64,000 nt of DNA from JAJVID01 sp035714085 (GCA_035714085.1 DASTMP010000358.1:1-64000), one strand, 5' to 3'; counted from the first letter of the stretch, positions 16,025 through 25,530 are shown. Notes: generated by a model not told the origin, from the sequence alone. Translations and numbers: made by a program.

Positions 16025-17275
16025 TCACTTGATGAAAATGAGGCGCAATTGGAAGGCGTTATCCTTCTTATTTGGCTTCGGCGCCTGTCTCTGTTCTTTT
16101 AGCTGATATTCCGCCACAAACCTGAATTGCTCGCGCACCCACAGATTCAGGTAGGTCGTGATTCCGTACAACTCATTTCTGCTCTTATTTCGCGCCGGAT
16201 CGAACCAGTCGACCCTGACTCCAGCATGTGTGAGATCGTTTATCACTGGCACAGCGGCCTCGGTGTACGCGCCAAGGCTCGTGAATCTACCGCCCGTCGC
16301 AATGTCGTCCCGTCCGCGCTGAACGCCCCCAAGCAGAGTCAGCCGCTTCGCGACCGGATAGCTGGTGTAGAACGCGACGCGCTCAAAATTGTTTTGGAAG
16401 GATCTGCCGGGTTGAGACGTCCCGTCCGGGTTTAGTATCGGGAGCGTCGTATTGCCGTGGTAATAATATAAGGTGACGGCCCCGCCATTGAAATTAAGGA
16501 TACGATTCACGAGTAACTGTAAGTCTACTCCCTTATGTTTGTAGGCGGATGGGAAAGTCGTGAAGAGGTCATTTCCGCCGCGCATGAGCGCTTGGATTGC
16601 GGTTCGCCCTTGATAGTAGCCGAATGTCGTTGCGGCCTGATGGGCTTTCCACGGCGCGAAGAACGTCGTCTGGTTGAAGTTCGCCGCGTTATCTTGCAGA
16701 TATGGGCGTGTGTTGGTGATCGCGGCGTCTGATGCGCCGAAGCCCTCCATCGGATAGGGGGCGCCTGCGCGGACCTCGAAGAACCGTTTCTCGCCGCCAA
16801 CCGTCACCTTGACGTTTCCCTCAACCCTCACATGTTCTTCAGTGTCGGACGGTTTTTCCGGGAAGATCGTGGTCTTCAGGTTTGACGAGACATACTTCCC
16901 CCAGGCGCCTGTAAAGGAGTACAGTTCCGCCGCATAAAGACTGAATTTATTTTTTTCTGTGGCATCAGGCCCGATCTTCGTGTGGGTCGCGTCGAAGCGC
17001 CCCTGGAGCCGCACGCCGTTATAATCGAAGAAATTGAATGGTTTGTTTTCGCCGCCCTTTCCTATCTCACCAGGCATCCGATAGCCGGCCGCGCGAAACT
17101 TATAGCCCGTTTCGTTGAGTCTGGGCGGCGACGTGTGGCAAGTCGAACAGGGAACTCCCAGCCTTCGCGCAAACAACGGCATAGCAAACACTGCTCTGCC
17201 GCTGGCGCAAGCCGCAGCGACCAAGAGCAATAATGTAAAAAGCGCTCGCACTCTCTCTTTTTTTACCTTTTGCAT
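16025..17275 (-). CDS. Outer-membrane barrel protein with one N-terminal c-type heme motif
   Basis: 416 aa, ATG at 17275 behind GGAG. The signal peptide ends about residue 31. Directly after it comes FARRLGVPCSTCHTSPPRLN, a CxxCH heme-attachment site followed by NETGYKFRAAGYRM. From about residue 75 the sequence is made of alternating amphipathic strands rich in Tyr/Phe, ending QLRLIFIK, as expected for a beta barrel. Such heme-headed barrels occur in several phyla with no settled role; passing electrons to or across the outer membrane is plausible. Single-gene unit flanked by unrelated regions; the divergent signalling operon at 18028 could control it. Confidence 0.75.
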   Translation of the reverse strand: MQKVKKERVRALFTLLLLVAAACASGRAVFAMPLFARRLGVPCSTCHTSPPRLNETGYKFRAAGYRMPGEIGKGGENKPFNFFDYNGVRLQGRFDATHTKIGPDATEKNKFSLYAAELYSFTGAWGKYVSSNLKTTIFPEKPSDTEEHVRVEGNVKVTVGGEKRFFEVRAGAPYPMEGFGASDAAITNTRPYLQDNAANFNQTTFFAPWKAHQAATTFGYYQGRTAIQALMRGGNDLFTTFPSAYKHKGVDLQLLVNRILNFNGGAVTLYYYHGNTTLPILNPDGTSQPGRSFQNNFERVAFYTSYPVAKRLTLLGGVQRGRDDIATGGRFTSLGAYTEAAVPVINDLTHAGVRVDWFDPARNKSRNELYGITTYLNLWVREQFRFVAEYQLKEQRQAPKPNKKDNAFQLRLIFIK

Positions 17276-18027
17276 TGTAACGCTCCTTCGTCCTCTGGCC
17301 GCTTATAGGCCAACAGGCAGATCGTCTGCCGCGATTTTTCTGCAATTGCTGGTTAGGCTGAAGTAAAACAGGTGGCCACCCGCCAGAAGAGGCCAGGCGG
17401 GTGGGCCACGAACAAGTCATTGATGAAGAGGAATCACGCTCAATTTAAGGGGAACGGGTTTATTCGGGCGAACCCTTGGGTGAGCAATTACTATTCCAAC
17501 ATGTCTGACGCGTGGGGATCACATTTTGACAGACATTTATGGCGCCAAGGCGCAGTTCTTCGACGCCACAGCTAAGTCGTTTGTAGCATTTCCTGGGACA
17601 GTGTGGCACATTTTGTTTCACGCAACGTGTGGCTTATTGGAAGGGACGTTTAACTTCGTTGCGAGCGATCTACTTAAGGCAATCCATTCTTCATGAGGGC
17701 GGGATTTCGCTACAAGGAGTTCAAATGCTGAATCGCCAATATCGGCGTGGTGATCAACTGATAATCGCGTGCGGCGACTGTCGTGATTGATGCGCCGAGC
17801 GCGGAGCGCGAGTTGCGATACGTATTGATATTCAAACCAATTACTTCTGAGGCCCGCTCAGGAGTTTACAATCAATGACTTCTGAGGGAAACTAAGCTTG
17901 TTAAACCACGCCCGTTCCCAGGATTCCAAGTCGAAAAGTTTGATTGCCAATCGTGAGACATCGTGGCAATTAGATGGCGTGGTAATTCCAATACGGATTG
18001 AAAATTCATCGAACAGACGAGATAAGC
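17276..18027. other. Long intergenic region before the signalling operon
   Basis: No convincing gene. An open frame at 17372-17575 has no ribosome site or family features. The region holds the inverted repeat at 17943-17970 and a weak hairpin CTTCTGAG-CCCG-CTCAGGAG near 17845-17865. TGGCAC at 17603 resembles a sigma-54 -24 element but no correctly spaced -12 GC follows. Confidence 0.5.
17943..17970. promoter_or_regulatory. Inverted repeat ATTGCCA-N14-TGGCAAT
   Basis: Perfect 7-bp arms whose centres are 21 bp (two helical turns) apart, ending 57 bases before the NtrC-type regulator. Geometry fits a dimeric enhancer-binding protein acting on its own operon. Confidence 0.4.
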
Positions 18028-19500
18028 ATGTCCGCTACCACTCAGGGCAGAGTTTTGATTGTTGATGATGACCCGGATTTCAGCACGGTCACTCGGGAGC
18101 TTGTAGAGATTGAAGGTTACTCTGCCCGTCTGGCGATGAGCGGCGCTGAGGCCATGCAGTTGTGCCACATGCAGCCATTCGACGCCGTCCTGCTTGATCT
18201 CAAACTCGGCGCCGCATCCGGGCTTGATGTGTTGCGCGATTTACGCAATCAGTGGCCTGACCTGCCGGTAATCGTCGTGACCGCGCACGGTTCACTCGAA
18301 TCGGCCGCCGCGGCGGAGCGGGAGAAAGCCTTCGATTATATCGGCAAACCATTTCCCTCAGCCGATTTGATCGCCGTGCTGCGCCGCGCGCTTGAATGGC
18401 GAGCAGGGCGCAACTCGGGAAAGTCGGAACCGCGCAGTGTGCAGGCGCCAACAACAGCAATTGTCGGCAAAAGTCCGGCGATGGTCGCGATCTACCGCAT
18501 GATCGCTCGTGTAGCGGCGACCGATTCAACCGTTCTGATAAGCGGCGAAAGCGGCACGGGCAAGGAACTGATTGCGCGCGCTCTGCACGATAATTCATTA
18601 CGCGCCGAACGGCCATTCGTGCCGGTCAACTGTGGCGCATTCACCGAGACGTTGCTCGAATCGGAACTCTTCGGTCACGTGCGCGGCGCATTTACCGGCG
18701 CGGCCGGCAATCATCGAGGGATCTTCGAGACCGCGAGCGGCGGCACAATCTTCCTTGATGAAATCTCGGAGACCTCACAGGCGTTCCAGGTGAAGCTGCT
18801 GCGCGTGTTGCAGGAGCAGGAAGTGCGACCGGTGGGCGCAACCGAGGCCCGTCGCGTTGACGTGCGGATCGTGGCCGCGACCAACCGCCGTGTCCAGGAC
18901 CTGCTCAACTCCGAAGATTTTCGTCAAGACCTGCTCTACCGGCTCAGTGTAATTCATATCGAACTACCGCCTCTGCGCGAGCGGCGTGAAGACATATCGT
19001 TGCTCGTCGAACATTTTCTGCAACGCGCCAGCGCAAAATTGAACAGAGAAGTGACCGCTCCGCCGGAGACTATCGCATGGCTGAGCTCGATGGCCTGGCC
19101 CGGAAATGTTCGGGAACTGGAGAACGCCGTCGAACGCGCGGTCACGCTTAACGCCGGAGGGCGTCTCCTCCCCGAAGACTTTACCCAATTTACGCCAACA
19201 CCCTTTATCTCTTTGCCAGTCTTATCGGGACAGGTAATGGAGGAGGTGGAAGAGATCGGGCCATTGACTGGAACCGCGCAGACTGCAGTTCATTCCTGGA
19301 TCTGCGAACTACCTTGCTCGCTGACCGAGGTGGAGCGGGAGCACATTCTGGCCACGCTGCGTTATACCGGCGGCAACAAACTGCGCGCCGCCAAACTTCT
19401 CGGCATTGGCCGTTTTTCGCTCTACCGCAAAGCCGAACGACTCGGCATCGATCTTGACTCATTATCGGTCAGGAGCGAGGGCGTGGAAGATGGAGTCTAA
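18028..19500 (+). CDS. NtrC-family sigma-54-dependent response regulator
   Basis: 490 aa from ATG 18028 (MSATTQGRVLIVDDD). Receiver domain with acidic pocket DDD 13-15 and phospho-acceptor Asp57 (LLDLKLG). AAA+ domain with Walker A GESGTGKE (about 173-180) and the sigma-54-contacting GAFTGA loop at 220-225. Fis-type HTH at the end (GGNKLRAAKLLGIGRFSLYR). All key motifs are intact, so it should activate sigma-54 promoters when phosphorylated, probably by the kinase encoded two genes later. First gene of a five-gene unit; its last codons overlap the cupredoxin gene. Confidence 0.92.
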   Translation: MSATTQGRVLIVDDDPDFSTVTRELVEIEGYSARLAMSGAEAMQLCHMQPFDAVLLDLKLGAASGLDVLRDLRNQWPDLPVIVVTAHGSLESAAAAEREKAFDYIGKPFPSADLIAVLRRALEWRAGRNSGKSEPRSVQAPTTAIVGKSPAMVAIYRMIARVAATDSTVLISGESGTGKELIARALHDNSLRAERPFVPVNCGAFTETLLESELFGHVRGAFTGAAGNHRGIFETASGGTIFLDEISETSQAFQVKLLRVLQEQEVRPVGATEARRVDVRIVAATNRRVQDLLNSEDFRQDLLYRLSVIHIELPPLRERREDISLLVEHFLQRASAKLNREVTAPPETIAWLSSMAWPGNVRELENAVERAVTLNAGGRLLPEDFTQFTPTPFISLPVLSGQVMEEVEEIGPLTGTAQTAVHSWICELPCSLTEVEREHILATLRYTGGNKLRAAKLLGIGRFSLYRKAERLGIDLDSLSVRSEGVEDGV

Positions 19501-20365
19501 GAGAGAAAAACATCACAGGGAGCGTAAACGACCTGTCACGCTGAGAGAGATGCGTTTCGAATGGTTCAGGCGATTTATGCTCCCTGTATTGTTTTTCTTA
19601 TTCTCCTTACCATCCGTCACGGGTCACTCTGTAAAAAACCACGCTGAGATCAAAGTCACGGCGAAGGTTGAGCTGGTCAATTCAAGAATAAAGGCGCGTA
19701 ACGGCAAAATCGATGCGAGTGGCGTGGTGGTCTGGCTGGAATCGGTCGATGGCGACAGTCCGCGCGGGCCACGGACGCGACAGAAGATCCTTCAGTTCGG
19801 CAAGCGTTTTAGGCCGCATGTGCTGGCCGTTGAACGCGGCACCGAAGTAGATTTCCCGAACCTCGACCCTTTCTTCCACAATGTCTTTTCTCTGTACGAA
19901 GGAAAGCGGTTTGACCTGGGATTGTACGCCAGTGGCGAAACGCGCCCGGTTATCTTCAACCGAGTCGGAATCTCGTACATCTTCTGCAATATTCACTCCC
20001 AGATGAGCGCGATTGTGGTCACGCTCGCGACCCCGTACTTTGCCGTCAGCGATGAGGGAGGCGCCGTAACAATCAATAATGTGCCGGAAGGTCTTTATCA
20101 GCTCAAGATCTGGCACGAGCGCACCAGCGATGAGGAGCTTGCCGCCCAATCGCGCGCCGTGCGTGTTGCTGCGGGCGTAGCCTCTGCGGGCCCAGCCGCC
20201 GCGGGCCCAGCCGCCGCGGGCGCAGCCGCCGCGGGCGCAGCCGGAAGCTACGACCTCGGGTTGATAAGGCTGAATGAAGCAGGCTATGTGCTCCAGCCGC
20301 ATAAGAATAAACATGGCGGTCAGTATGACAACGAACACAGCAAGCCTTCTTACAAGCGTCAGTGA
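19490..20365 (+). CDS. Secreted cupredoxin-like (plastocyanin-fold) protein with Ala/Gly-rich linker
   Basis: 291 aa from ATG 19490, which overlaps the regulator's end by 11 bases; an ATG at 19550 is also possible. A signal segment (MLPVLFFLFSLPSVTG) is followed by a beta-rich domain. FHNVFS supplies one His and FCNIHSQM a Cys, a His and a Met: the ligand set of a type-1 copper site. FNNVPEGLY-like beta strands follow (INNVPEGLYQLKIWHE). Residues about 228-252 are a low-complexity AGPAAAG run from a 15-bp tandem repeat. Such proteins carry electrons or sense copper/redox state; linkage to a two-component system suggests sensing or a regulated electron carrier. Confidence 0.75.
   Translation: MESKREKHHRERKRPVTLREMRFEWFRRFMLPVLFFLFSLPSVTGHSVKNHAEIKVTAKVELVNSRIKARNGKIDASGVVVWLESVDGDSPRGPRTRQKILQFGKRFRPHVLAVERGTEVDFPNLDPFFHNVFSLYEGKRFDLGLYASGETRPVIFNRVGISYIFCNIHSQMSAIVVTLATPYFAVSDEGGAVTINNVPEGLYQLKIWHERTSDEELAAQSRAVRVAAGVASAGPAAAGPAAAGAAAAGAAGSYDLGLIRLNEAGYVLQPHKNKHGGQYDNEHSKPSYKRQ
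20171..20245. repeat. 15-bp minisatellite inside the cupredoxin gene
   Basis: Five tandem copies of a 15-bp unit close to GCGGGCCCAGCCGCC, the middle two identical, encoding AGPAA/AGAAA repeats. Unit length is a multiple of three, so copy-number changes would alter linker length without breaking the frame. Confidence 0.85.
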
Positions 20366-22205
20366 AGCGTTAGTTCGCGCAGCCCGCTTCAGGCTGCGCG
20401 ACCGGTTGTTTCTGGCCTCCGCGCTACTCTCGACCGCGATCCTGCTCATCGCGGCATGGGTCATTAATAACCAGGTCGTGCGGCAGGCGCGGCAACATGT
20501 GCTGGCCGAGATAGAAGACCTCCTGCCTGTCTATGACTCAGTCTGGGAAGAAAATGCCCGCAGCCTCTCGACGCTCGGACTGACCATGGCAAATTCGCAG
20601 AACGTCAAAATTATCTTCGGGGATGCGCGGGCGCGGCGCGATCGTGAAACTATCAAGGAGATGATTGCGGATTTTGGGGGCGATCCGGATTCAAAGGTCG
20701 ATCTGGCCCTGATCACTGACGGCGGCGGCAATGTCACATTCGCCGATCTGCGCGGAAACGAAGCTCCTGTGGTCGCCGAGATCGCGGCCGCCCGCACTGT
20801 CGCCGTCAGCCAGCAACAACGCCAGGGGTTTGCGATCTTCGGGGGAAAGCTGTTTCAGGTCTCCCTCACGCCTGTCCTGCTTCAATCTGGCAGCGACGAT
20901 TATCAGAACACGCTCGCCGTGCTGTGCGCGGGGATCGAACTCAGTCGTGACGTAGCGCAGAAGATCAAGCAACGCATTCACAGCGAAGTCATATTTTTGA
21001 CGGCCGATCAGATCTATGCCTCCTCACTTGAACCTGCGGCGGAAGTCGGGGTGGCGGAGTCCGTCACGACTACCGAAGTTACTAACGCTGAGGCTACGCG
21101 GCCGGCCGAAGTAAGAGTTGGTGGTCATCCCAACCTGGCGTTTTCGCGCCAGCTTACCGGCTTTGACGGGCGGCGAGTCGGTCAGGTGGTTGTTTTGCGT
21201 TCGCTCGCTGATACCGGACGATTGTTCCGCTCGATCTCCAACCTATTGGCGCTGCTCTGGACAGGGAGTATCGCGGCAGCGTTCATATTCAGCTTCATCA
21301 TCGCACGGAGGGTCACGCAACCGATCGAGGCGCTGATGGACGGGACGCGCGAGTTCGGTCGCGGCAATTACGATTACGAAATCAAAGTGAGCGGGCGTGA
21401 CGAATTGGGCGCCCTGGCGGGGGCATTCAATCAGATGCGGAGCTCGCTCAAACAGACTCAGGCGGAGTTGCTCAGGCGCGAACGTCTGGCGGCGATCGGG
21501 CAGATGGCAGGATCCATCGTACATGACCTGTGCAATCCGCTTGCCACGATCTCCACCGCCGCAGAGATGCTCAACCGTAACGGCCTCGCGCCGGGACAAC
21601 GGCGAACCTTGCTTGAGAGCCAGTTACAGTCGGTTCATCGCATGCACTCCATGCTGCGCGAGCTGCTCGATTTCACTCGCGGGAGTTACGATTTCAAAAT
21701 GGAGCGTCACTCGCTGGCGACCCTGGTCGAACGGTCAGTACAGGGAGTCAGCGGTCATGCGCTTCGCAAGGGCGTCATGATTGAAAACCGGGTCACTCCC
21801 GATCTGTTCGTCAAAGTTGACGCCGAGCATTTACGGCGTGTGTTCGAAAATTTACTCAACAATTCTATCCAGGCGATGCCGGACGGTGGCCTGGTTTCGC
21901 TCGTGGCGGTAAAACTGGATGGGAATGCGCACGTTGATGTGACCGACAACGGCCCAGGAGTCCCAATTGAGATCCGCGAGCGGCTCTTCGAGCCGTTCGT
22001 CAGTCACGGCAAACAGGGCGGCACAGGGTTGGGACTGGCGATCGCCCAAAGCATCGTTGAAGCGCACGGCGGAACAATCAGTCTAAAAGCAACCGATGCG
22101 CCTGGCGCTGACTTCTGCATTATCCTGCCGCTCGATAAGTCGAGTGACGGGGGGACGGGCGCCGAGGGTCAGAGGTTCGAAATCGATTCAACCCTGGATC
22201 CCTGA
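20325..22205 (+). CDS. Membrane-bound sensor histidine kinase with HAMP domain
   Basis: About 626 aa; the start is ambiguous among ATGs at 20274, 20313 and 20325, all overlapping the previous gene. First membrane helix about 28-47, a periplasmic sensor region of about 260 residues, second helix (LLALLWTGSIAAAFIFSFII), then HAMP. The phosphorylated His400 lies in SIVHDLCNPLATIS. The ATP-binding domain has the N-box NLLNNSIQAMPDGG, G1 DNGPGVP and G2 GGTGLGLA. All catalytic motifs are present. Partner regulators are the NtrC protein upstream and the single-domain receiver downstream. Confidence 0.92.
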   Translation: MTTNTASLLTSVSEALVRAARFRLRDRLFLASALLSTAILLIAAWVINNQVVRQARQHVLAEIEDLLPVYDSVWEENARSLSTLGLTMANSQNVKIIFGDARARRDRETIKEMIADFGGDPDSKVDLALITDGGGNVTFADLRGNEAPVVAEIAAARTVAVSQQQRQGFAIFGGKLFQVSLTPVLLQSGSDDYQNTLAVLCAGIELSRDVAQKIKQRIHSEVIFLTADQIYASSLEPAAEVGVAESVTTTEVTNAEATRPAEVRVGGHPNLAFSRQLTGFDGRRVGQVVVLRSLADTGRLFRSISNLLALLWTGSIAAAFIFSFIIARRVTQPIEALMDGTREFGRGNYDYEIKVSGRDELGALAGAFNQMRSSLKQTQAELLRRERLAAIGQMAGSIVHDLCNPLATISTAAEMLNRNGLAPGQRRTLLESQLQSVHRMHSMLRELLDFTRGSYDFKMERHSLATLVERSVQGVSGHALRKGVMIENRVTPDLFVKVDAEHLRRVFENLLNNSIQAMPDGGLVSLVAVKLDGNAHVDVTDNGPGVPIEIRERLFEPFVSHGKQGGTGLGLAIAQSIVEAHGGTISLKATDAPGADFCIILPLDKSSDGGTGAEGQRFEIDSTLDP

Positions 22206-22234
22206 CCCCCGACCCTTATGTTTGGGGGAGCGAT

Positions 22235-22603
22235 ATGCCGATTAGGATTTTACTGGTCGATGACGATGAGGCATTCCGCTCAGTGACGGCGATTGCGCTG
22301 GAGAGTGAGGGCTGCGTGGTGCATGTAGCAAATGACGCTTATGCCGCGCTCGCCGCATTGAACGAAGACCATCCGGACGTGATCATTTGTGATCTCAACA
22401 TGCCGGGACTCAACGGTCGTGAACTGTGTCATTGTGTACGCTCTGATCCAAGTATGGCAGACGTGCGGCTGGTGGTCCTATCGGCGCTGATCAAGCCCGA
22501 CGGCTCGGGCATTCCGCCAAACATTCAAGCCGACTGCTTTCTGAGCAAGCAGACCCATTTTTCGCAGCTTCTCTCTCACCTGATATTATTGACCAATCGT
22601 TAA
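22235..22603 (+). CDS. Single-domain response regulator (receiver only)
   Basis: 122 aa, ATG at 22235 behind GGGGGAG. Acidic pocket DDD 9-11, phospho-acceptor Asp53 in CDLNMPG, and a C-terminal Lys in FLSKQ. There is no output domain, so it may act as a phosphate sink, a relay, or by protein contact. It lies 29 bases after the kinase gene. Confidence 0.9.
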   Translation: MPIRILLVDDDEAFRSVTAIALESEGCVVHVANDAYAALAALNEDHPDVIICDLNMPGLNGRELCHCVRSDPSMADVRLVVLSALIKPDGSGIPPNIQADCFLSKQTHFSQLLSHLILLTNR

Positions 22604-22668
22604 GTTAGCCGGTCCCAGGTCTGTCTGACTGATGGCGACTTTTCAGTAGCGATCTCAGGAGTAAGTTT

Positions 22669-24282
22669 ATGAAGATGAATAACTTGATAGTTAATGCCTT
22701 GGCATTGACGCTCGCCGCCTCCCTTTCCGCTGACGCCGCGACATCGAAGCGCAAGGGCAAAGGAGCCGCCCGCGCTCGAACTGAGTCTCCGTCGAAAGAC
22801 AAGCTTCAGCAAATGCTGCGCCGCACTCAGCAGGCTGTCGAGCAGGCGCAGGCCGAAGCCCGTGAAGCTCGCCAGCAGAGCGAGGAACTGAAAAAACGGT
22901 TGGATGAGAACACACGGGAATTGGCGATATTACGCCAGGCGATTGAGGGGCAAATCGCAGATTTGAGATCCAGGAAAGATGAGTCGAAACAGGAGGCGGC
23001 GCCTGCCCAGCCCGTGGCGACAAACCAACCCGAGGAGAAACCCGCAACCCACGACACGCATCCGGACATGGCGTCAATCGAGGATCGGCTCGACCACATG
23101 CAGGAGCAAGTTGAGGTTAACTCTGCGCAAATCAAAGAACACGCTCAGACCAAGGTCGAGAGCGAATCCCGGTTTCGCGTGAAGCTGTTCGGCATGATCC
23201 TGGCAAATACCTATGTAAATACCGGTAGCTCTTCGCTGATCGATAACCCGATGATCGCGCCGCCCCCTACGACGAGTGTCGGGAAGAACAATTTCGGCGC
23301 GACGCTGCGTCAGAGCAGGATTGGGCTGGCAATGGAAGGGCCGCGTCTGGGCCCGCGCCTGGGAGATGCGCGCCTAAGCGCTGAAGCGGAATTCGATTTC
23401 TGGGGAGGGGGGCAGGTGGATGGAGATGTGTTCGGCTCTTTGCGCGTCATCACCGCCTCGGCGCGGTTGGACTGGGAGAATACTTCGGTCACTGTCGGCC
23501 AGCGCCCGCCGCTCATATCGCCGCTCGACCCGACCTCGATCGCCGCCGTGTGGATACAGCCCCTGACTGGGGCGGGCAATATTTCACAATGGCGACCGCA
23601 GATTATGATGGAGCGCCGCGTCGGGTCGAATGGCTCATCACAGGTGATCATTCAAGGGGGGCTCCTTACGCCATTCGGCGAATCGCTACAGGGCAGAACT
23701 ATTGAGGGCGGACCCGGCTACCAATCGCGCGTCGCTTACCGGCGCCCACTGGACTCGGATCGGAAGCTTGAACTCGGCTTTGGCTCATATGTTCATCGCC
23801 GGCCTTTTCCTCTTGACCGTCACGTCAATTCTTACGCAATCACTGGTGACTGGATGGTCCCGCTCGGCAGCCGCCTTCAATTGAGCGGCGAGGCATTCTT
23901 TGGTAGAGCTATCGGATTGGCCGAAGAGAGCGGTAATAGAAATGATTCCATCTATGCGGTGACCGGGCCGATCGCTTCGCCCGGGACCATCATTCGCGGC
24001 GTTCACTCAGCCGGAGGCTGGACGCAGTTGGCGATCAAGGCGCGCTCTGATTTGGATTTCAATTTCGCTTACGGTCAGGAGGACCCTCGCAATAGCGACA
24101 TCTTCTCCGGGCAGATCAGCGCTTCGACGAGATTCAAAAATCAGGTCGGATCAGCGAATTTCATCTTGCAACTTCGTCAGAACCTTTTGCTCTCGCTGGA
24201 ATATCGGCGATTTTGGACAAAGTATACTATGCAACAACAGACCGGCAATCATTACAACCTGGCTGTGGGATATATGTTCTGA
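22669..24282 (+). CDS. Coiled-coil porin-like outer-membrane protein
   Basis: 537 aa, ATG at 22669 behind AGGAG. A signal peptide ends near ADA-ATS. Residues 45-170 are strongly helical and charged (QAQAEAREARQQSEELKKRL), a periplasmic coiled coil that could trimerise or reach the peptidoglycan. From about residue 172 the protein is a beta barrel (FRVKLFGMILANTYVNTG to YNLAVGYMF) with a terminal Phe. The plan resembles OprP/OprO-like or coiled-coil porins. As the last gene of the two-component unit it is a likely structural target of that system. The 3-base gap to the convergent citrate synthase leaves no room for a terminator. Confidence 0.8.
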   Translation: MKMNNLIVNALALTLAASLSADAATSKRKGKGAARARTESPSKDKLQQMLRRTQQAVEQAQAEAREARQQSEELKKRLDENTRELAILRQAIEGQIADLRSRKDESKQEAAPAQPVATNQPEEKPATHDTHPDMASIEDRLDHMQEQVEVNSAQIKEHAQTKVESESRFRVKLFGMILANTYVNTGSSSLIDNPMIAPPPTTSVGKNNFGATLRQSRIGLAMEGPRLGPRLGDARLSAEAEFDFWGGGQVDGDVFGSLRVITASARLDWENTSVTVGQRPPLISPLDPTSIAAVWIQPLTGAGNISQWRPQIMMERRVGSNGSSQVIIQGGLLTPFGESLQGRTIEGGPGYQSRVAYRRPLDSDRKLELGFGSYVHRRPFPLDRHVNSYAITGDWMVPLGSRLQLSGEAFFGRAIGLAEESGNRNDSIYAVTGPIASPGTIIRGVHSAGGWTQLAIKARSDLDFNFAYGQEDPRNSDIFSGQISASTRFKNQVGSANFILQLRQNLLLSLEYRRFWTKYTMQQQTGNHYNLAVGYMF

Positions 24283-24285
24283 TCG

Positions 24286-25530
24286 CTAAGGCAAGTTTTC
24301 CGGTGTGAGACCGATATAGCGCGCCCTTGGACGAATGAGCCGGGCGTCCGCATACTGCTCGATCGCGTGGGCGATCCAACCCAGTGTGCGGCCGAGAGAA
24401 AATAGGGCTAGCGGACTCTCTGCAGGCAGGCCGAGAGCGTTTGCCAGAGTCACCAGAGCAAAGTCCAGGGTTGGATGTTCGCCGGTGAGAGAGAGCGCCG
24501 CTTCGACAAGACTGCCAGCCAACTCAAAGACGGCTCCCCGGCCGAGCGTTTTTGCGAATGAAAGCAATATAGCCGCTCGCGGATCACCATTCGGATATAG
24601 TGGATGCCCGAAGCCCGGCAGTCCCTCGCCCTGACGGAGACGGTTCGCGAGGATTTCTCGGGGACGCCGCGCCCTGACGGTTTCCCGGAAGAGCGATTCG
24701 ACCTCCGCCGTGTGGCCGCCATGCCGCCGGCCTTTCAACGCGGCGAGCGCGCCGATCACCACCTCATAAGGCGTGGCGCGGGCCGAAGCAATACATCGCG
24801 CCGTAAAAGTCGAGACGTTGAGTTCGTGATCCGCGCAGAGGATAAGAGCCGCGCGCAGAGCGGGGGCCGCCGTCTTTCGCCGCGGCGACCAGGCTTTTTG
24901 CAAGGAGACATCTACCGGGCCCGAAGCTGCGGCGCCACACACCGCAGATACCAGCAAGCTCAGGATGCGCGCGCCCGTTCTTGCCACGGCCATTGGCCGC
25001 AAATCATAAGCTGCCGGATCGATAGATGCCCCAAGTGGCAGCGCGAGCTGGCATCGCTCAATCGGCCCGAGATGCGACGTTCGCTCGAGAAGGTCCTTTA
25101 TTCCCCGGGGCAATTCTTCTGAAGATCTCGTAAATAGCAGCCCCGCCTCTTTGAGATCGCCCCTCCAGAGCAACGCCGCGACATCCTCCACGCTCGCCTG
25201 TCGCGCCAGCTCCAGGGCGTCGCGCCCGCGGTAAAAGATTCGCCCCCCATCAATGAGGGTTAGAGACGAATCCAGCACCGGAGAGCCCCAATGCAGGCTC
25301 CGGGCAGCGGCCTTGGCCGGGTCACTGCGAACCTCCTTTCGTTCCACGAGGCGGGCGACATCTTCTCCTAAGTAACGCTTTACCCGAGGATTTCCAGCGA
25401 CCTGCTCCGATCGCAGCATCCCCCGACTCACATACGAGTAGAGTGTCGGCAAGGAGACGCCGAGGGCCGCCGCGGCTTCGCGGGCCGTTAGATAGCGATC
25501 CTGCGCCGTTTTTGTCCTGACTTTAGCCAT
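24286..25530 (-). CDS. Citrate-synthase-family protein with N-terminal DNA-binding (HTH) domain
   Basis: 414 aa from ATG 25530. Residues 12-62 (YLTAREAAAALGVSLPTLYSYV) are a MerR/excisionase-like winged helix-turn-helix. Residues 75-410 are a citrate synthase fold. The first catalytic His is in RRHGGHTAE and the second in GFGHPLYPNGDPRA (Pro replaces the usual Arg after GH). The catalytic Asp may be that of TLDFAL, where the usual NVD context is lost. Other bacteria carry similar HTH-citrate synthase proteins that are poorly characterised. Divergent transcription from the second synthase with a palindrome between them suggests a metabolite-sensing regulator, enzyme, or both. Confidence 0.85.
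   Translation of the reverse strand: MAKVRTKTAQDRYLTAREAAAALGVSLPTLYSYVSRGMLRSEQVAGNPRVKRYLGEDVARLVERKEVRSDPAKAAARSLHWGSPVLDSSLTLIDGGRIFYRGRDALELARQASVEDVAALLWRGDLKEAGLLFTRSSEELPRGIKDLLERTSHLGPIERCQLALPLGASIDPAAYDLRPMAVARTGARILSLLVSAVCGAAASGPVDVSLQKAWSPRRKTAAPALRAALILCADHELNVSTFTARCIASARATPYEVVIGALAALKGRRHGGHTAEVESLFRETVRARRPREILANRLRQGEGLPGFGHPLYPNGDPRAAILLSFAKTLGRGAVFELAGSLVEAALSLTGEHPTLDFALVTLANALGLPAESPLALFSLGRTLGWIAHAIEQYADARLIRPRARYIGLTPENLP

Noticed and set aside
17600..17620. TGGCAC as a sigma-54 promoter before the NtrC-type gene
   Set aside because: The -12 GC is not at the required ten-base spacing (TGGCAC is followed by ATTTTGTTTC).
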